A stretch of DNA of 64,000 bases, taken from the NCBI GenBank assembly GCA_024235395.1, contig JACKMK010000001.1:248001-312000 (forward strand). The letters are read 5' to 3'. A program made the translations under genes and the position numbers. The stretch's first letter is position 1. Each line of letters begins with the position of its first letter. This DNA comes from Chromatiaceae bacterium (GTDB lineage Bacteria; Pseudomonadota; Gammaproteobacteria; Chromatiales; Chromatiaceae). Positions 9,035 to 18,218 of the stretch are shown piece after piece. The notes beneath the pieces were generated by a model. The model saw nothing but the letters and a program-made list of their open reading frames with translations. It searched no databases and had not been told where the DNA came from.

Positions 9035-11023
9035 TCAATCGTCGTCCGCTGTCAGCCGCTCGACCGAATCCGCGTGCAGCAGCCCGCCGCCGTACAGACC
9101 GATCCAGGTACCTCCCTGTGCATCCACAGCGAACCCGCTGACCCGGTCACCCGACAGCGCGCCGGCGGCGACGCGCCGCCAGCTGGTGCCTTTGCCGAGG
9201 TAGAGTCCGTCGCCCCAGGTACCGGCCCAGATCCTGTCCGCGTGCGGTTCGACCGCGGCGATACGGATACCCTGCAATCCACGCCGCAGCACCTCACCGC
9301 CGGGCGACAGCTCGACCAGTCCGTCCGAGGTCCCTACCAGGAGTCGACCGCTCGCCGTCCACCGCATCGCGTCGATCGATCGTGTGCCCGGCCCCAGGGT
9401 CGCCAGCGGCTCGACCCTGTCACCGGCATACCGGAAGATGTCCCCGCCGACGGCGACCAGCAGGCCGCCGTCCGCCATCGCCAGAAGTGCGCCCACGTTG
9501 CCCGGCGGCAGGCCCTCGACCCGATCCAGTCCGTGCACCGGCCTCCAGCGCCAGAGTCCGTCGGCACCACCCATATAGACGGCATCCTGTCGACGGGCGA
9601 TGGTTCGTATGCGCCCCGCCAGAGGCGCACCGCGCTCGCTCAGGCGCCACCAGCTGCCATTCGCGTAGCGGAACAATTCGCCGTACCAGCCACCGATCCA
9701 GGCCTGGTCGATGCCATCGACGTACAGCGTGGACCAGGCATTGAACTTGTCGCCGAACTGCGCCCGGTAGCGCCGGCGATCCAGCAGCACCTCCTGCTCG
9801 TCGCCCGACGCATGCCGCGTCAGTCCGTATTTGCTCAGGACCCACACCCGCCCGTCCGGACCCGTGCTCAGTCGCATCACGTCGGGATAGACGCCCGGCA
9901 CCGCCTCGAGCGCCATCCACAGGCGCGCGCCGTCCCAGACCGTCGCCGCGGCAGCACCTGCCCGCAGCAGCGTCTGCGGCGCGTAGTACCAGGCGAGCCC
10001 GAGGAGCGCGGCCACTGCCAGCGGCAATCCCAGTTCGAACCGATACGCCGCAAGGCGACGCCCGCTCAAAGGCCGAGCGCGGCGCGGCACCGCAACCCGG
10101 TCGTGCCCGCGCGGGTACACGGGAAGCGGAAAGCGCGCGCGGTAATCGATCCCGGGGCCCTGTGCCTCGACCAGCAGTTCCCAATAGGCGATGCCTGGAT
10201 CCGCTGTCAGCCGCGTGGTCCATGACGCGTTGTCCGGGAGCTGAAAGCGGATCGCGACCTCGGGATCGCGCCGGTGCGGCGAGATCCGCTGCCGCGCCTG
10301 CCAGCGCTGGGCGCTACGCAAAGTGACCCGACGGTGTCGCCCGTGGCCACGCGTCTCGAACCATTCCTCGACGAACCGCAGCGTGACATCCAGGTTCGGG
10401 AACCGGTTTGGCGACAGACCGACCGACAGAACATCGCCCGGGGAAAACGGAAACCGTGAGAACGACAGGCGGCTGCGGCCGAACTTCAGCGCCGCGGCAA
10501 GTCGGTACAGGAAGGCGAGCGCGCTCACCAATACGACCAGATCCATCCCGGCGGCGGCGATGCGTACCATCCAGGTCCCCTCGCCGCTGGCGAAGGCCCA
10601 CCAGTTGAACGGCACCGCGAGAGCGGCGACCACCGCGGTGAGACCGAGCAGACGGACCCAGCCACCGGCCGGCTGATCCTCGATGCCCTGGGGGTCCCAG
10701 GGATAGTCGCGCAGCCAGGGCTGCGCCGCATGGCGCCGTTGGAGTTCCGCGACCCGGCGTCTGGCCGACAGCCCACGCACCGCGTATCCGAGCAGGATCG
10801 CGCCCGCGAGCGCGAACGTCACCCCCACAGCGCCGATCACCCATAGCGGGGCATGTGCGGTGCCAAGCAGTGGCAGATAGCCGAAACCGGCCAGGGACAG
10901 GTAACCGCCGAACGCAACGAACGGAAGCGCCAGCAACATCGCCGAGCCACCGTACGCGGTACGGTGGATTCGGCTCTCGAAGGCCCATACCGGCGTCGCC
11001 CGGCCATTCTCCAATGTCTCCAT
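9035..11023 (-). CDS. Membrane protein with C-terminal beta-propeller sensor-like domain
   Basis: 662 residues from ATG 11023 (METLENGRATP); the frame is open to 11095. The N-terminal 200 residues have about four membrane segments (for example AMLLALPFVAFGGYLSLAG and LWVIGAVGVTFALAGAILL). A soluble stretch of about 140 residues follows, then a further membrane segment near 345-365 (LPLAVAALLGLAWYYA). The last 270 residues carry five or six short repeats of the kind GRVWVLSKYGLTR, DAVYMGGADGLWRWR, GRLLVGTSDGLVEL and DRIWAGTWGDGLYLG, typical of two-component-regulator-type propellers. There is no kinase or output domain. I infer a periplasmic sensor or scaffold and cannot name it. Confidence 0.7.
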   Translation of the reverse strand: METLENGRATPVWAFESRIHRTAYGGSAMLLALPFVAFGGYLSLAGFGYLPLLGTAHAPLWVIGAVGVTFALAGAILLGYAVRGLSARRRVAELQRRHAAQPWLRDYPWDPQGIEDQPAGGWVRLLGLTAVVAALAVPFNWWAFASGEGTWMVRIAAAGMDLVVLVSALAFLYRLAAALKFGRSRLSFSRFPFSPGDVLSVGLSPNRFPNLDVTLRFVEEWFETRGHGRHRRVTLRSAQRWQARQRISPHRRDPEVAIRFQLPDNASWTTRLTADPGIAYWELLVEAQGPGIDYRARFPLPVYPRGHDRVAVPRRARPLSGRRLAAYRFELGLPLAVAALLGLAWYYAPQTLLRAGAAAATVWDGARLWMALEAVPGVYPDVMRLSTGPDGRVWVLSKYGLTRHASGDEQEVLLDRRRYRAQFGDKFNAWSTLYVDGIDQAWIGGWYGELFRYANGSWWRLSERGAPLAGRIRTIARRQDAVYMGGADGLWRWRPVHGLDRVEGLPPGNVGALLAMADGGLLVAVGGDIFRYAGDRVEPLATLGPGTRSIDAMRWTASGRLLVGTSDGLVELSPGGEVLRRGLQGIRIAAVEPHADRIWAGTWGDGLYLGKGTSWRRVAAGALSGDRVSGFAVDAQGGTWIGLYGGGLLHADSVERLTADDD

Positions 11024-11306
11024 GCCCGCCCAGCTTCCGGTGGCCACAGCGCTTTCAGCGGCAGCGCCCAGGATATCTCGATGTCGGCGCACCATCCGGC
11101 ACCGGTGTGTCGCAGCGCAACAAGCCGAATCGGCCGGCTTCAGCTATTTCCGTGCCTGTCGATAGCCTCAATCAACGACACACCTGGAGACGTCCGTCGC
11201 AGCCGATCTCCACGGGCGGTGATGCGAGGACCTGTCCGCCGATCCGATCGGTGGCCCCACAGGATCGCCGAAACGCGTCCCATCGAACGTCATAGAGGAA
11301 CCGGTT

Positions 11307-12776
11307 ATGCAAGGAAACCATGCGGCCACATCGGCCGGGAAACTCAGTCAGACCGTCGCGCGCGCGCCGGTCTTGATCTTTCTCGTGGTGGCGGCCGCGG
11401 ACGGCGACGTGGACAACAAAGAGCTGAAGATGTTTCAGAAACTCCTCAGCGGCAAGAAGTACCAGGTGCTCCTGGCGCTGATGCAGCAATCGGACGTCTC
11501 GACAACCGAAGCCGTCAGCCAGCTGGTCGCACAGGGTGGCGACCTCAACGCGCGGCTCGCCGAGCTCAACGACGCGATCGACAACGCCTTCTCCGAGGAG
11601 TCCGCGCTGGGACTCAAATTGACACTGCTCGCCTTTGCCCATTCGATCGCCGAGGCATCGGGTGGCTTCCTGGGCATATTCGGCAGCAAAGTCAGCAACC
11701 AGGAAAAGGTCGCAATGGCGATGATTGCGCACGCCTTCGGGCTGTTGGAACAGGCCCGCAGCCAGCCCGTGGCGGGCACGGCCGCCGCACCGCTGAACGA
11801 AGTGCCCGGCAACCTCTATCCGTTGTTGAAGACCCGTGAATGGGCAGCGCAAGCCGCTGGTCAAGTGGTCACGCGGGCGGTCCATGAAGGTGCCGAGGTG
11901 CGCGCCGACGAACCCGCCGTCGCCTACGCGATCGATGCGAACGAGACGGTCGTGTTCGTCAGTCCCGACCGCCTCGGGCCGGCGCTGTCAGCCGCTGCCC
12001 TGCACGCCGGCGCCGTCGCCAATCTGGAGAAACGGCTCGCCGAGCGCGGCCGTTGGCGGGAGATCAGGTTCGACCTCTCCGACCAGGGCGTCGGGGTCGT
12101 TGAAGGCCTGGTCTTCGCAGGCGATTTCTACTGCGCCGAGGCACTGCTGTCGGAAACGACACTGCAGCAGGCGCACGAGAAGCTCGATTCCGTGTTTCTG
12201 GTCATCGCGGCACCGGCGCGCGGCGAACTGTATGCGGCCAACCCGATCGATCCGGACAACGTCGACCCGGCGAAGCTCGCGTTCATGATCAATGCGATCA
12301 AACCTTATTTTGCCGGGCACGATGCGCCGATCGCGCCGACCCTGTGGCTGAGCCGCAATGGCCGCATCGTCGGTCACCTCTCCGGCGCCGACGCGGTGAT
12401 CGAGATGGCACGAAAAGCCGCCGAGGCGGAACGTGTCGAAGAGGAAGAGATGCTTGTGTGCGAGGTCAGCCGGACTGGTGACGAAACCGCCTTCGGCATC
12501 CTCCTGGACGTCGTCGTGAAAGACCTGGACGTAATGTTCAAGAACCTGCAACACCTGATCCGCAACCATGCAACGCACGGCAACAGGGACGATCATTTCA
12601 ATGGCCGCCTGCATGTCAGGTTGAAAATCGAAGATCCCGACTACGACCCACGGCAGCAGGCCGAGCTGAAGGCATCGATGGACGACCTCTTCGGTTTCCT
12701 CAGCAACCAGATCCAGACGCTGTACGATGGGTCGCAGAGTGCGCGGACAGTCGCCCTCTCTTACGATATCGACTGA
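11307..12776 (+). CDS. Large protein with N-terminal TerB-like domain
   Basis: 489 residues from ATG 11307 (AGAGGAACC ribosome site). Residues 15-150 form an all-helical domain with an acidic AAADGDVDNKELKMF motif resembling the metal-binding helix of tellurite-resistance TerB-like proteins. The remaining 340 residues are mixed alpha/beta, soluble and without motifs I recognise; residues 360-390 are strongly acidic (ERVEEEEML). Its stop overlaps the start of the next gene by one base, so the two are translationally coupled. A stress-related cytoplasmic role is a guess based only on the TerB-like domain. Confidence 0.65.
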   Translation: MQGNHAATSAGKLSQTVARAPVLIFLVVAAADGDVDNKELKMFQKLLSGKKYQVLLALMQQSDVSTTEAVSQLVAQGGDLNARLAELNDAIDNAFSEESALGLKLTLLAFAHSIAEASGGFLGIFGSKVSNQEKVAMAMIAHAFGLLEQARSQPVAGTAAAPLNEVPGNLYPLLKTREWAAQAAGQVVTRAVHEGAEVRADEPAVAYAIDANETVVFVSPDRLGPALSAAALHAGAVANLEKRLAERGRWREIRFDLSDQGVGVVEGLVFAGDFYCAEALLSETTLQQAHEKLDSVFLVIAAPARGELYAANPIDPDNVDPAKLAFMINAIKPYFAGHDAPIAPTLWLSRNGRIVGHLSGADAVIEMARKAAEAERVEEEEMLVCEVSRTGDETAFGILLDVVVKDLDVMFKNLQHLIRNHATHGNRDDHFNGRLHVRLKIEDPDYDPRQQAELKASMDDLFGFLSNQIQTLYDGSQSARTVALSYDID

Positions 12777-13243
12777 TGATACAGACACAGTTCAGTCTGC
12801 ATGACTGGGACCGGCTGGTTCAGCTGCCGTTCCTCGTGTTGGTCTCCTTTCGCACGCGCAGCGGCGGACTGCATCCACCGCAGGTCCGCCAGTTCGTGAA
12901 ACAGATCATGCGCGAATCGATGGCAAGCCGGGCCCGAACGACCACGCAGCTGTTCGACGACGCACTCAACAGAACGCGAAAGCTGACCCGGGAGGTCCTC
13001 CGCCTGAATCCGTCCGCGGTGCTCACCCATGTACGCCAGGCGGTGAACACCGCCCGGCGCGCACTGAATCGCGAGACTTTCGAAGACTACCTGGCGAGCA
13101 TCCTGGCGATTCAGCGCTGCGTCGCAGACGCCCTGCCGCTGCGTGCACGGTTCGCCCGGATCTTGCGCAGGGCGCCCGCGAGATCCTTGTCCGAGGCCGT
13201 TCGGATGGAGCTCACACAGGCCCTCGAGAACCAGTCCGCGTAA
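12776..13243 (+). CDS. Small basic hypothetical protein coupled to the TerB-like gene
   Basis: 155 residues. The ATG overlaps the preceding TGA (TGATG), a strong sign of translational coupling. The sequence is soluble, mostly helical and Arg-rich in the C-terminal half, with no signal peptide or membrane segment. I do not recognise the family. The tight coupling implies it is made in proportion to the TerB-like protein and may bind it. Confidence 0.65.
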   Translation: MIQTQFSLHDWDRLVQLPFLVLVSFRTRSGGLHPPQVRQFVKQIMRESMASRARTTTQLFDDALNRTRKLTREVLRLNPSAVLTHVRQAVNTARRALNRETFEDYLASILAIQRCVADALPLRARFARILRRAPARSLSEAVRMELTQALENQSA

Positions 13244-13329
13244 ACGCGCAAATTTTCTGAAAGCCGGAACGCGCACCGAGCGTCGATTGCCTGCGGATCT
13301 GGTTCCTGATTACCACGTACGCGCAGCGA

Positions 13330-15213
13330 TCAAAGGACCTCGAACACCTCAACCTCGCTCTGCTTGCCGCGAATGGGCACGCGTCCGCGTGAGCGCATGG
13401 CGATCTCGCGCCCGTCGAGCCGGCCCGCGGTGCTCGCCGAGATCAGCAGGCCAGTGCCCAACGTCTTATTGAGATCGTCCAGGCGCGCAGCGACGTTCAC
13501 CGCGTCGCCATGCACCGTGTAACTCAGTCGATCCGTTGCGCCGACATTGCCGGCGACGACCTCCCCGGTGTTGATCCCGATCCGGCAACGCAGCTGTCGG
13601 TCCTGGAAACGGTTTTCGGCGACAAATCGGCGGATCTCGGATGCGGCCGCGACCGCATGGTCGGCATGCGCCGGATCGGCGACCGGGAGATTGAACACCG
13701 CGAGGACCGCGTCCCCCTGGAACTGGGTGATCATGCCGCCGTGGCGTTCGATGATCGCGGCGACGCCCGAGAAATAGGCATTCAGGATATCGACGATCTG
13801 TTGCGGCAGCAGGTCCTCGGAGAGCGTCGTGAAGCGTTCGACGTCGACAAACAGCACCGTCGCCTCGACCTGGCGTGGCCGCAGCTTGCCCTTGTCCTTC
13901 AACAGTTCGTCGACGACGCCCTTGGGCACGTATTTGCCGAACAGGTCGCGGATCATCTGACGTTCCCGCAAACCATCCACCATCTGGTTGAACGCCGCGG
14001 CCGCCTCGTTCAGCTCCTTGATATAGCTTCCGGGCACCGGTCGGGTGTGTTCGAAGTCCAGGTTGCGCACTCTGCGTGACTGCTCGGCCAGCAGGCGTAC
14101 CGGACGCGAGATACGTCGACCGAGCCACGCCGCCAGCAACAGCGCCAGCAGGATGATCGCGGCACAGGCGACGATCGCATTGAACAAGCGCTCGATCTCT
14201 TTCAGGACGTCCGACGCGGTCAGATAGCTGCCGACCAGCCAGTCGCCGCCGTATCCGCGCTCCTCGCGATACACGAACACGTAGGTCTCGGCGCCCAGAT
14301 CGACGGCATGCCCCTTGCTCCGCCCCAGCAAAGCCGAAACCCGGTCGTTGCGCGCACGCGGATCCGACATCGCCATCAATACCGGATCACCCAGCTCGCT
14401 GACCCCTGGAACCGGATGCCAGGGCGTCAGGCCCGGGAATCCGAACTGCAGCATCGGATGCGCGATGACGTTGCGGTCGCCGGCGAGGATGAACGCATTC
14501 AGTCCAAAGTCGGATTCCAGTGAGCCGATCAGCTCCGACAGGCTCGGGATGCCGACCTCGACATACACGAATCCGGCAAACCCGCCATTGCGCCGCACCG
14601 GCTCACGACGGGTCAGCTGCGCGGTGCCGTAGACATGTCGCCAGCTCACCCCGCCCCAGTAGGCCTCAGATGCACCCTGCGCCTCGGCCAGCAATGTCTG
14701 CCAGGTGGGATCATCCGCCAGTCTCGCGAAGATCGGGACAGGCGTCGGCTCGTCGCGTTCGGCCGCGACCAGGTTCAGCGCCGTGTCGACGTATCCGATC
14801 GAGGTGATCTGGGGCGTCGCCGCCAGGGCCCCGGTGAGCAGCGTCACCAGGTCGTCAGGATCGGCGGCGTCGATCCAACCGGTCGCGAGCGCCTGCGAGA
14901 CGAAGTGCGCCTGGCTTTCCGCGGCATCGAGATGGATATGCAACTGGTCTACCGCCGAAGACACCATGATCTCGGCCTTCTGCCGCAACAGGTCGACCGT
15001 GTTGCGATAGCCGGTCCAGGTCGCGATCGCAATCACCAGCAACACCGCGAGCAGGACCATGGCCCCCAGTATCAAGGCGAGTGCCGCAGAGATCGGTGCC
15101 CCTCGCGCCGCTCCGTCTGCTTCGCTGTTCAGACTCTCCGTACGAGACACCCCAGTCTCCACGCCGGACAGCGCCGACCGGTCATTGCCCTCCGGTCCGC
15201 ATCGCACTGCCAT
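13330..15213 (-). CDS. Membrane class III nucleotide cyclase (Cache-HAMP-cyclase)
   Basis: 627 residues from ATG 15213; an alternative start is 15273. A short cytoplasmic tail is followed by a membrane helix (about residues 42-66), a periplasmic double-Cache-like sensor (about 70-320), a second helix (AIVACAAIILLALLLAAWL), a HAMP linker (RRISRPVRLLAEQ...) and a class III cyclase domain (about 430-625). Both metal Asp are present (LFVDVERFT and FQGDAVLAVF), as is VNVAARL. The usual base-selecting Lys before the GD motif is Gln here (ITQFQGD), so nucleotide specificity is uncertain. It should make cAMP or cGMP in response to a periplasmic ligand. It is divergent from the exporter carrying a cyclic-nucleotide domain. 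Confidence 0.85.
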   Translation of the reverse strand: MAVRCGPEGNDRSALSGVETGVSRTESLNSEADGAARGAPISAALALILGAMVLLAVLLVIAIATWTGYRNTVDLLRQKAEIMVSSAVDQLHIHLDAAESQAHFVSQALATGWIDAADPDDLVTLLTGALAATPQITSIGYVDTALNLVAAERDEPTPVPIFARLADDPTWQTLLAEAQGASEAYWGGVSWRHVYGTAQLTRREPVRRNGGFAGFVYVEVGIPSLSELIGSLESDFGLNAFILAGDRNVIAHPMLQFGFPGLTPWHPVPGVSELGDPVLMAMSDPRARNDRVSALLGRSKGHAVDLGAETYVFVYREERGYGGDWLVGSYLTASDVLKEIERLFNAIVACAAIILLALLLAAWLGRRISRPVRLLAEQSRRVRNLDFEHTRPVPGSYIKELNEAAAAFNQMVDGLRERQMIRDLFGKYVPKGVVDELLKDKGKLRPRQVEATVLFVDVERFTTLSEDLLPQQIVDILNAYFSGVAAIIERHGGMITQFQGDAVLAVFNLPVADPAHADHAVAAASEIRRFVAENRFQDRQLRCRIGINTGEVVAGNVGATDRLSYTVHGDAVNVAARLDDLNKTLGTGLLISASTAGRLDGREIAMRSRGRVPIRGKQSEVEVFEVL

Positions 15214-15380
15214 TTGTCTTAAAGTTGCACCAGTCGGCCGCGCTTGCCGTAAGGCCGGTATCGAGTTCAGCATAGGCGCTATCGAGCGTGTCGTACGCGA
15301 TCCGGTGCACCGGCACGGCAGGGTTGCGGCCGTTCCAAACCGGAATCCGGTGCGCTGTTCGCCATGGTCTCAGCGGGTGG

Positions 15381-18152
15381 ATGGGTGTGAGATATTTCCT
15401 CAAGGTCAGCGCGCAGCACCCCTGGACCATCGTCGCCGTTTTGGCCGTCATCACTGCAGTTTTGGCGGCACAGTTGCCCAAGCTGCATGTCCAGATCTCC
15501 GCCGAGAGCATGCTCGACAAGCAGACACCGGCCTGGCAACGCTACACCGACGCCGAACGGACATTCGGTAGCGAAGACGGCACCATCCTGGTCATCAGCG
15601 ACCCCGACCTGTTCGCCCCCGACAAGCTGACGGCGATCCGCGACGTGATCCGGAGAATCGTCGCACTGCCGGCCGTGGACCGCGCGACCAGTCTCTTCAA
15701 CGTGCCGAACCTGAAGAACGTCGATGGATTCGTGAATACCCGTCCCTACCTTCAGCCGCTGCCCGGCTCACCCGACGAGGTGGCGTCGATGCTCGACGAT
15801 GCCCGGCGCAATCCGCTGGTGAGCGGCAACCTGGTGGCGGCAGAGAGCAACACCATGGCGATCAACGTGTCGTTCAATCGCGACACGCGACAGCCCGGCT
15901 TCGACAAGACGGTGACGGAGCAGATCGAACGACTGATCGATCCACTGCGCGCACGGCTGGACGAGGTATTCCAGATCGGTCTTTCCGCGATGCGCAGTGA
16001 TCTGACCGACAAGATACGCAGCGATCAGCGTATCTATCTGCCGCTGTCCGTCATTGTTCTGCTCACCGCCCTCGCGTTGATGTTGCGCCGTGCCAATGCC
16101 GCCTTGATCCCCTTGTGCACGGCCGGGCTCAGCGTGATCTGGACCCTGGGCTTCCTCGGCGCGGTGGGTATCCCGCTCAACATCATGACGTCGATCGTGC
16201 CCGCCCTGGTGATCATCATCGGATCGACGGAGGATATTCACCTGCTGACTGAATACGCCGCCGGGATAGACCAGGGTCTCAGGCGACGCGACGCGGTCGT
16301 TCGAATGGCCGACAAGATGGGTATGGCGGTTCTGCTCACGTTCATCACCACCTACCTTGGCTTCCTGTCGATCGCGCTGAACGATATCGAACTGCTGTTC
16401 CAGTTCGGGATAACCGCGTCGACCGGGCTGCTGTTCAACTTCCTGATCACCGTGAGCCTGGTTCCGGTCATGCTGCACCGGTTTGGCCACCGCGATTCCG
16501 TCGTCGCGACGGGCACGAAGCGCTCCAGCACGTTGTTTCAGCGCTGGGCGGTCGGACTGATGCTGCGGCTGCGCAGACGCCGGGGCCAGGTTTTCGCGAT
16601 GGCCGCATTGCTGGCCCTGCTGTCTTTTCTCGCAGCCACCCACTTGCGGATCAACAACAACTTTCTCGACTACCTCGACCGGCATTCCGCGCTGCGCAGC
16701 CACACCGACCGCATCCACGAAACGCTGTCCGGCGTGCATTCGTTCTCGATCGTCCTTGCCTCGGGCATCGAAAACACCTTCCTGCAGACCCGTTATCTGG
16801 CCGAGATCAGCAAGCTCCAGGGCTTCATCGACGACCTGGAGGTCTTCGACCGCTCGTTTTCGTTCGCCGATTTCGTCGTGCAGCTGAACAGCGCGATGGC
16901 GTCGGACGCGGAACCAATGATGCAACTCCCCGAATCGGACGAGGTGTTGCGCGAGTACATGTTGTTCGTCAAGCACGATGACATCGCCGCCTATGTGTCA
17001 CCGGCGTTTGACCAGGCACAGATCGTCGTGCGCCACAACATCACGTCGTCCGAGCGGCTCAATCAGGCGGTGGCCGCGTTGCAGACCCGGATCGACGAAG
17101 AGATCGACCCGGCCTTGAAGGTGGAGATCACCGGGATGTCGATCCTGTCGAACCAGGCGATCGAGCAGATGGCACTGGGCCAGCTGCAGTCGCTGTTGCT
17201 GGTCAGCGCGGTGATAGTCGGTCTGGTATCCCTGCTGTTCGTCAGTATTCGTGCCGGCCTGATCGCGCTGGTCCCAAACCTGTTTCCGGTCGTCGTCCTG
17301 TTCGGCGTGATGGGCATAGCCGACATCCCGCTGAATGCCGGCACCAGCATGGTCGCAGCGATCGCACTGGGCATCTGCGTCGATGACACGATGCATGTGA
17401 TGTCCCGGTTTCACGAGGAATTGAAGGTGCATGCAAGCCGCCGGGCGGCGCTGATCGCGATGCTCAAGGCCGAGGCGCAGCCGATCTTCGCGACATCGAT
17501 CGCGCTGGCGGCCGGATTCATGGTGTTCGCTACGTCCAGTTTCCAGCCGGTGGTGCATTTCGGTGTACTCAGCGCGATGGTGATGCTGGTGGCGCTGGCG
17601 GCGACCTTCATCCTCACACCCCTGTTGTTGAGCACGTCGGAACTGCTCACCGTATGGGATCTGTTGTCCTGCAAGATCCAGAACATCGCAGTACGTGAAT
17701 CACCGCTGTTTGCCGGCATGTATATCTGGCAGATCAAGAAGCTTCTGTTGGCGAGCGAGATACGTCGCTACCCGGTCGGCAGCAGGATCATCGAAGAAGG
17801 CGCAGAAGGCAGTGAGATGTACCTCGTGCTCGACGGAGCGGTCGAGGCGCGCAAGACGCATCACGATGGCCGCACTGATCGGTTGCGGGCCATGGGTATC
17901 GGGGAGCTGTTCGGCGAAGTGGCCCCGCTTTCGGGATGTCGACGCACCGCCGATGTCGTCGCCGTGGCGGACACCCGCACCCTGGTTCTGAGCTGGAGCC
18001 GCATCGATCGACTGACGCATCGGTATCCCGTGCTGGCGTTCCGACTGTTCAGGAATCTGACCGCGATCATCGGTGCGCGCCTGACGCAGACCAGCGAATA
18101 CCAGATCGCGGCCACGGGGTCGTCGACTTCGGGTCAGGACGATGGGCGCTGA
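15381..18152 (+). CDS. RND/MMPL exporter with C-terminal cyclic-nucleotide-binding domain
   Basis: 923 residues from ATG 15381 (MGVRYFLKVS); upstream in-frame codons to 15288 lack coding character. The body is a MMPL/Patched-type RND transporter with two repeats, each a large periplasmic loop and about six membrane helices; conserved ALVIIIGSTEDIHLL and ALGICVDDTMHVMSRF blocks lie in the two halves. Residues about 795-905 are a cyclic-nucleotide-binding domain with an intact phosphate cassette, GELFGEVAPL...RRTADVVA (Gly-Glu and Arg present). Substrates of this family are often lipids or hydrophobic molecules. I infer export or lipid trafficking gated by cAMP/cGMP, since a cyclase is encoded divergently 168 bp away. 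Confidence 0.85.
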   Translation: MGVRYFLKVSAQHPWTIVAVLAVITAVLAAQLPKLHVQISAESMLDKQTPAWQRYTDAERTFGSEDGTILVISDPDLFAPDKLTAIRDVIRRIVALPAVDRATSLFNVPNLKNVDGFVNTRPYLQPLPGSPDEVASMLDDARRNPLVSGNLVAAESNTMAINVSFNRDTRQPGFDKTVTEQIERLIDPLRARLDEVFQIGLSAMRSDLTDKIRSDQRIYLPLSVIVLLTALALMLRRANAALIPLCTAGLSVIWTLGFLGAVGIPLNIMTSIVPALVIIIGSTEDIHLLTEYAAGIDQGLRRRDAVVRMADKMGMAVLLTFITTYLGFLSIALNDIELLFQFGITASTGLLFNFLITVSLVPVMLHRFGHRDSVVATGTKRSSTLFQRWAVGLMLRLRRRRGQVFAMAALLALLSFLAATHLRINNNFLDYLDRHSALRSHTDRIHETLSGVHSFSIVLASGIENTFLQTRYLAEISKLQGFIDDLEVFDRSFSFADFVVQLNSAMASDAEPMMQLPESDEVLREYMLFVKHDDIAAYVSPAFDQAQIVVRHNITSSERLNQAVAALQTRIDEEIDPALKVEITGMSILSNQAIEQMALGQLQSLLLVSAVIVGLVSLLFVSIRAGLIALVPNLFPVVVLFGVMGIADIPLNAGTSMVAAIALGICVDDTMHVMSRFHEELKVHASRRAALIAMLKAEAQPIFATSIALAAGFMVFATSSFQPVVHFGVLSAMVMLVALAATFILTPLLLSTSELLTVWDLLSCKIQNIAVRESPLFAGMYIWQIKKLLLASEIRRYPVGSRIIEEGAEGSEMYLVLDGAVEARKTHHDGRTDRLRAMGIGELFGEVAPLSGCRRTADVVAVADTRTLVLSWSRIDRLTHRYPVLAFRLFRNLTAIIGARLTQTSEYQIAATGSSTSGQDDGR

Positions 18153-18218
18153 ACGCCCGCACAGGGCATCACCTGGGCGGGTGGTCGCCGAGCTGCCGCG
18201 AATGGCCAGGGTGTAGCG

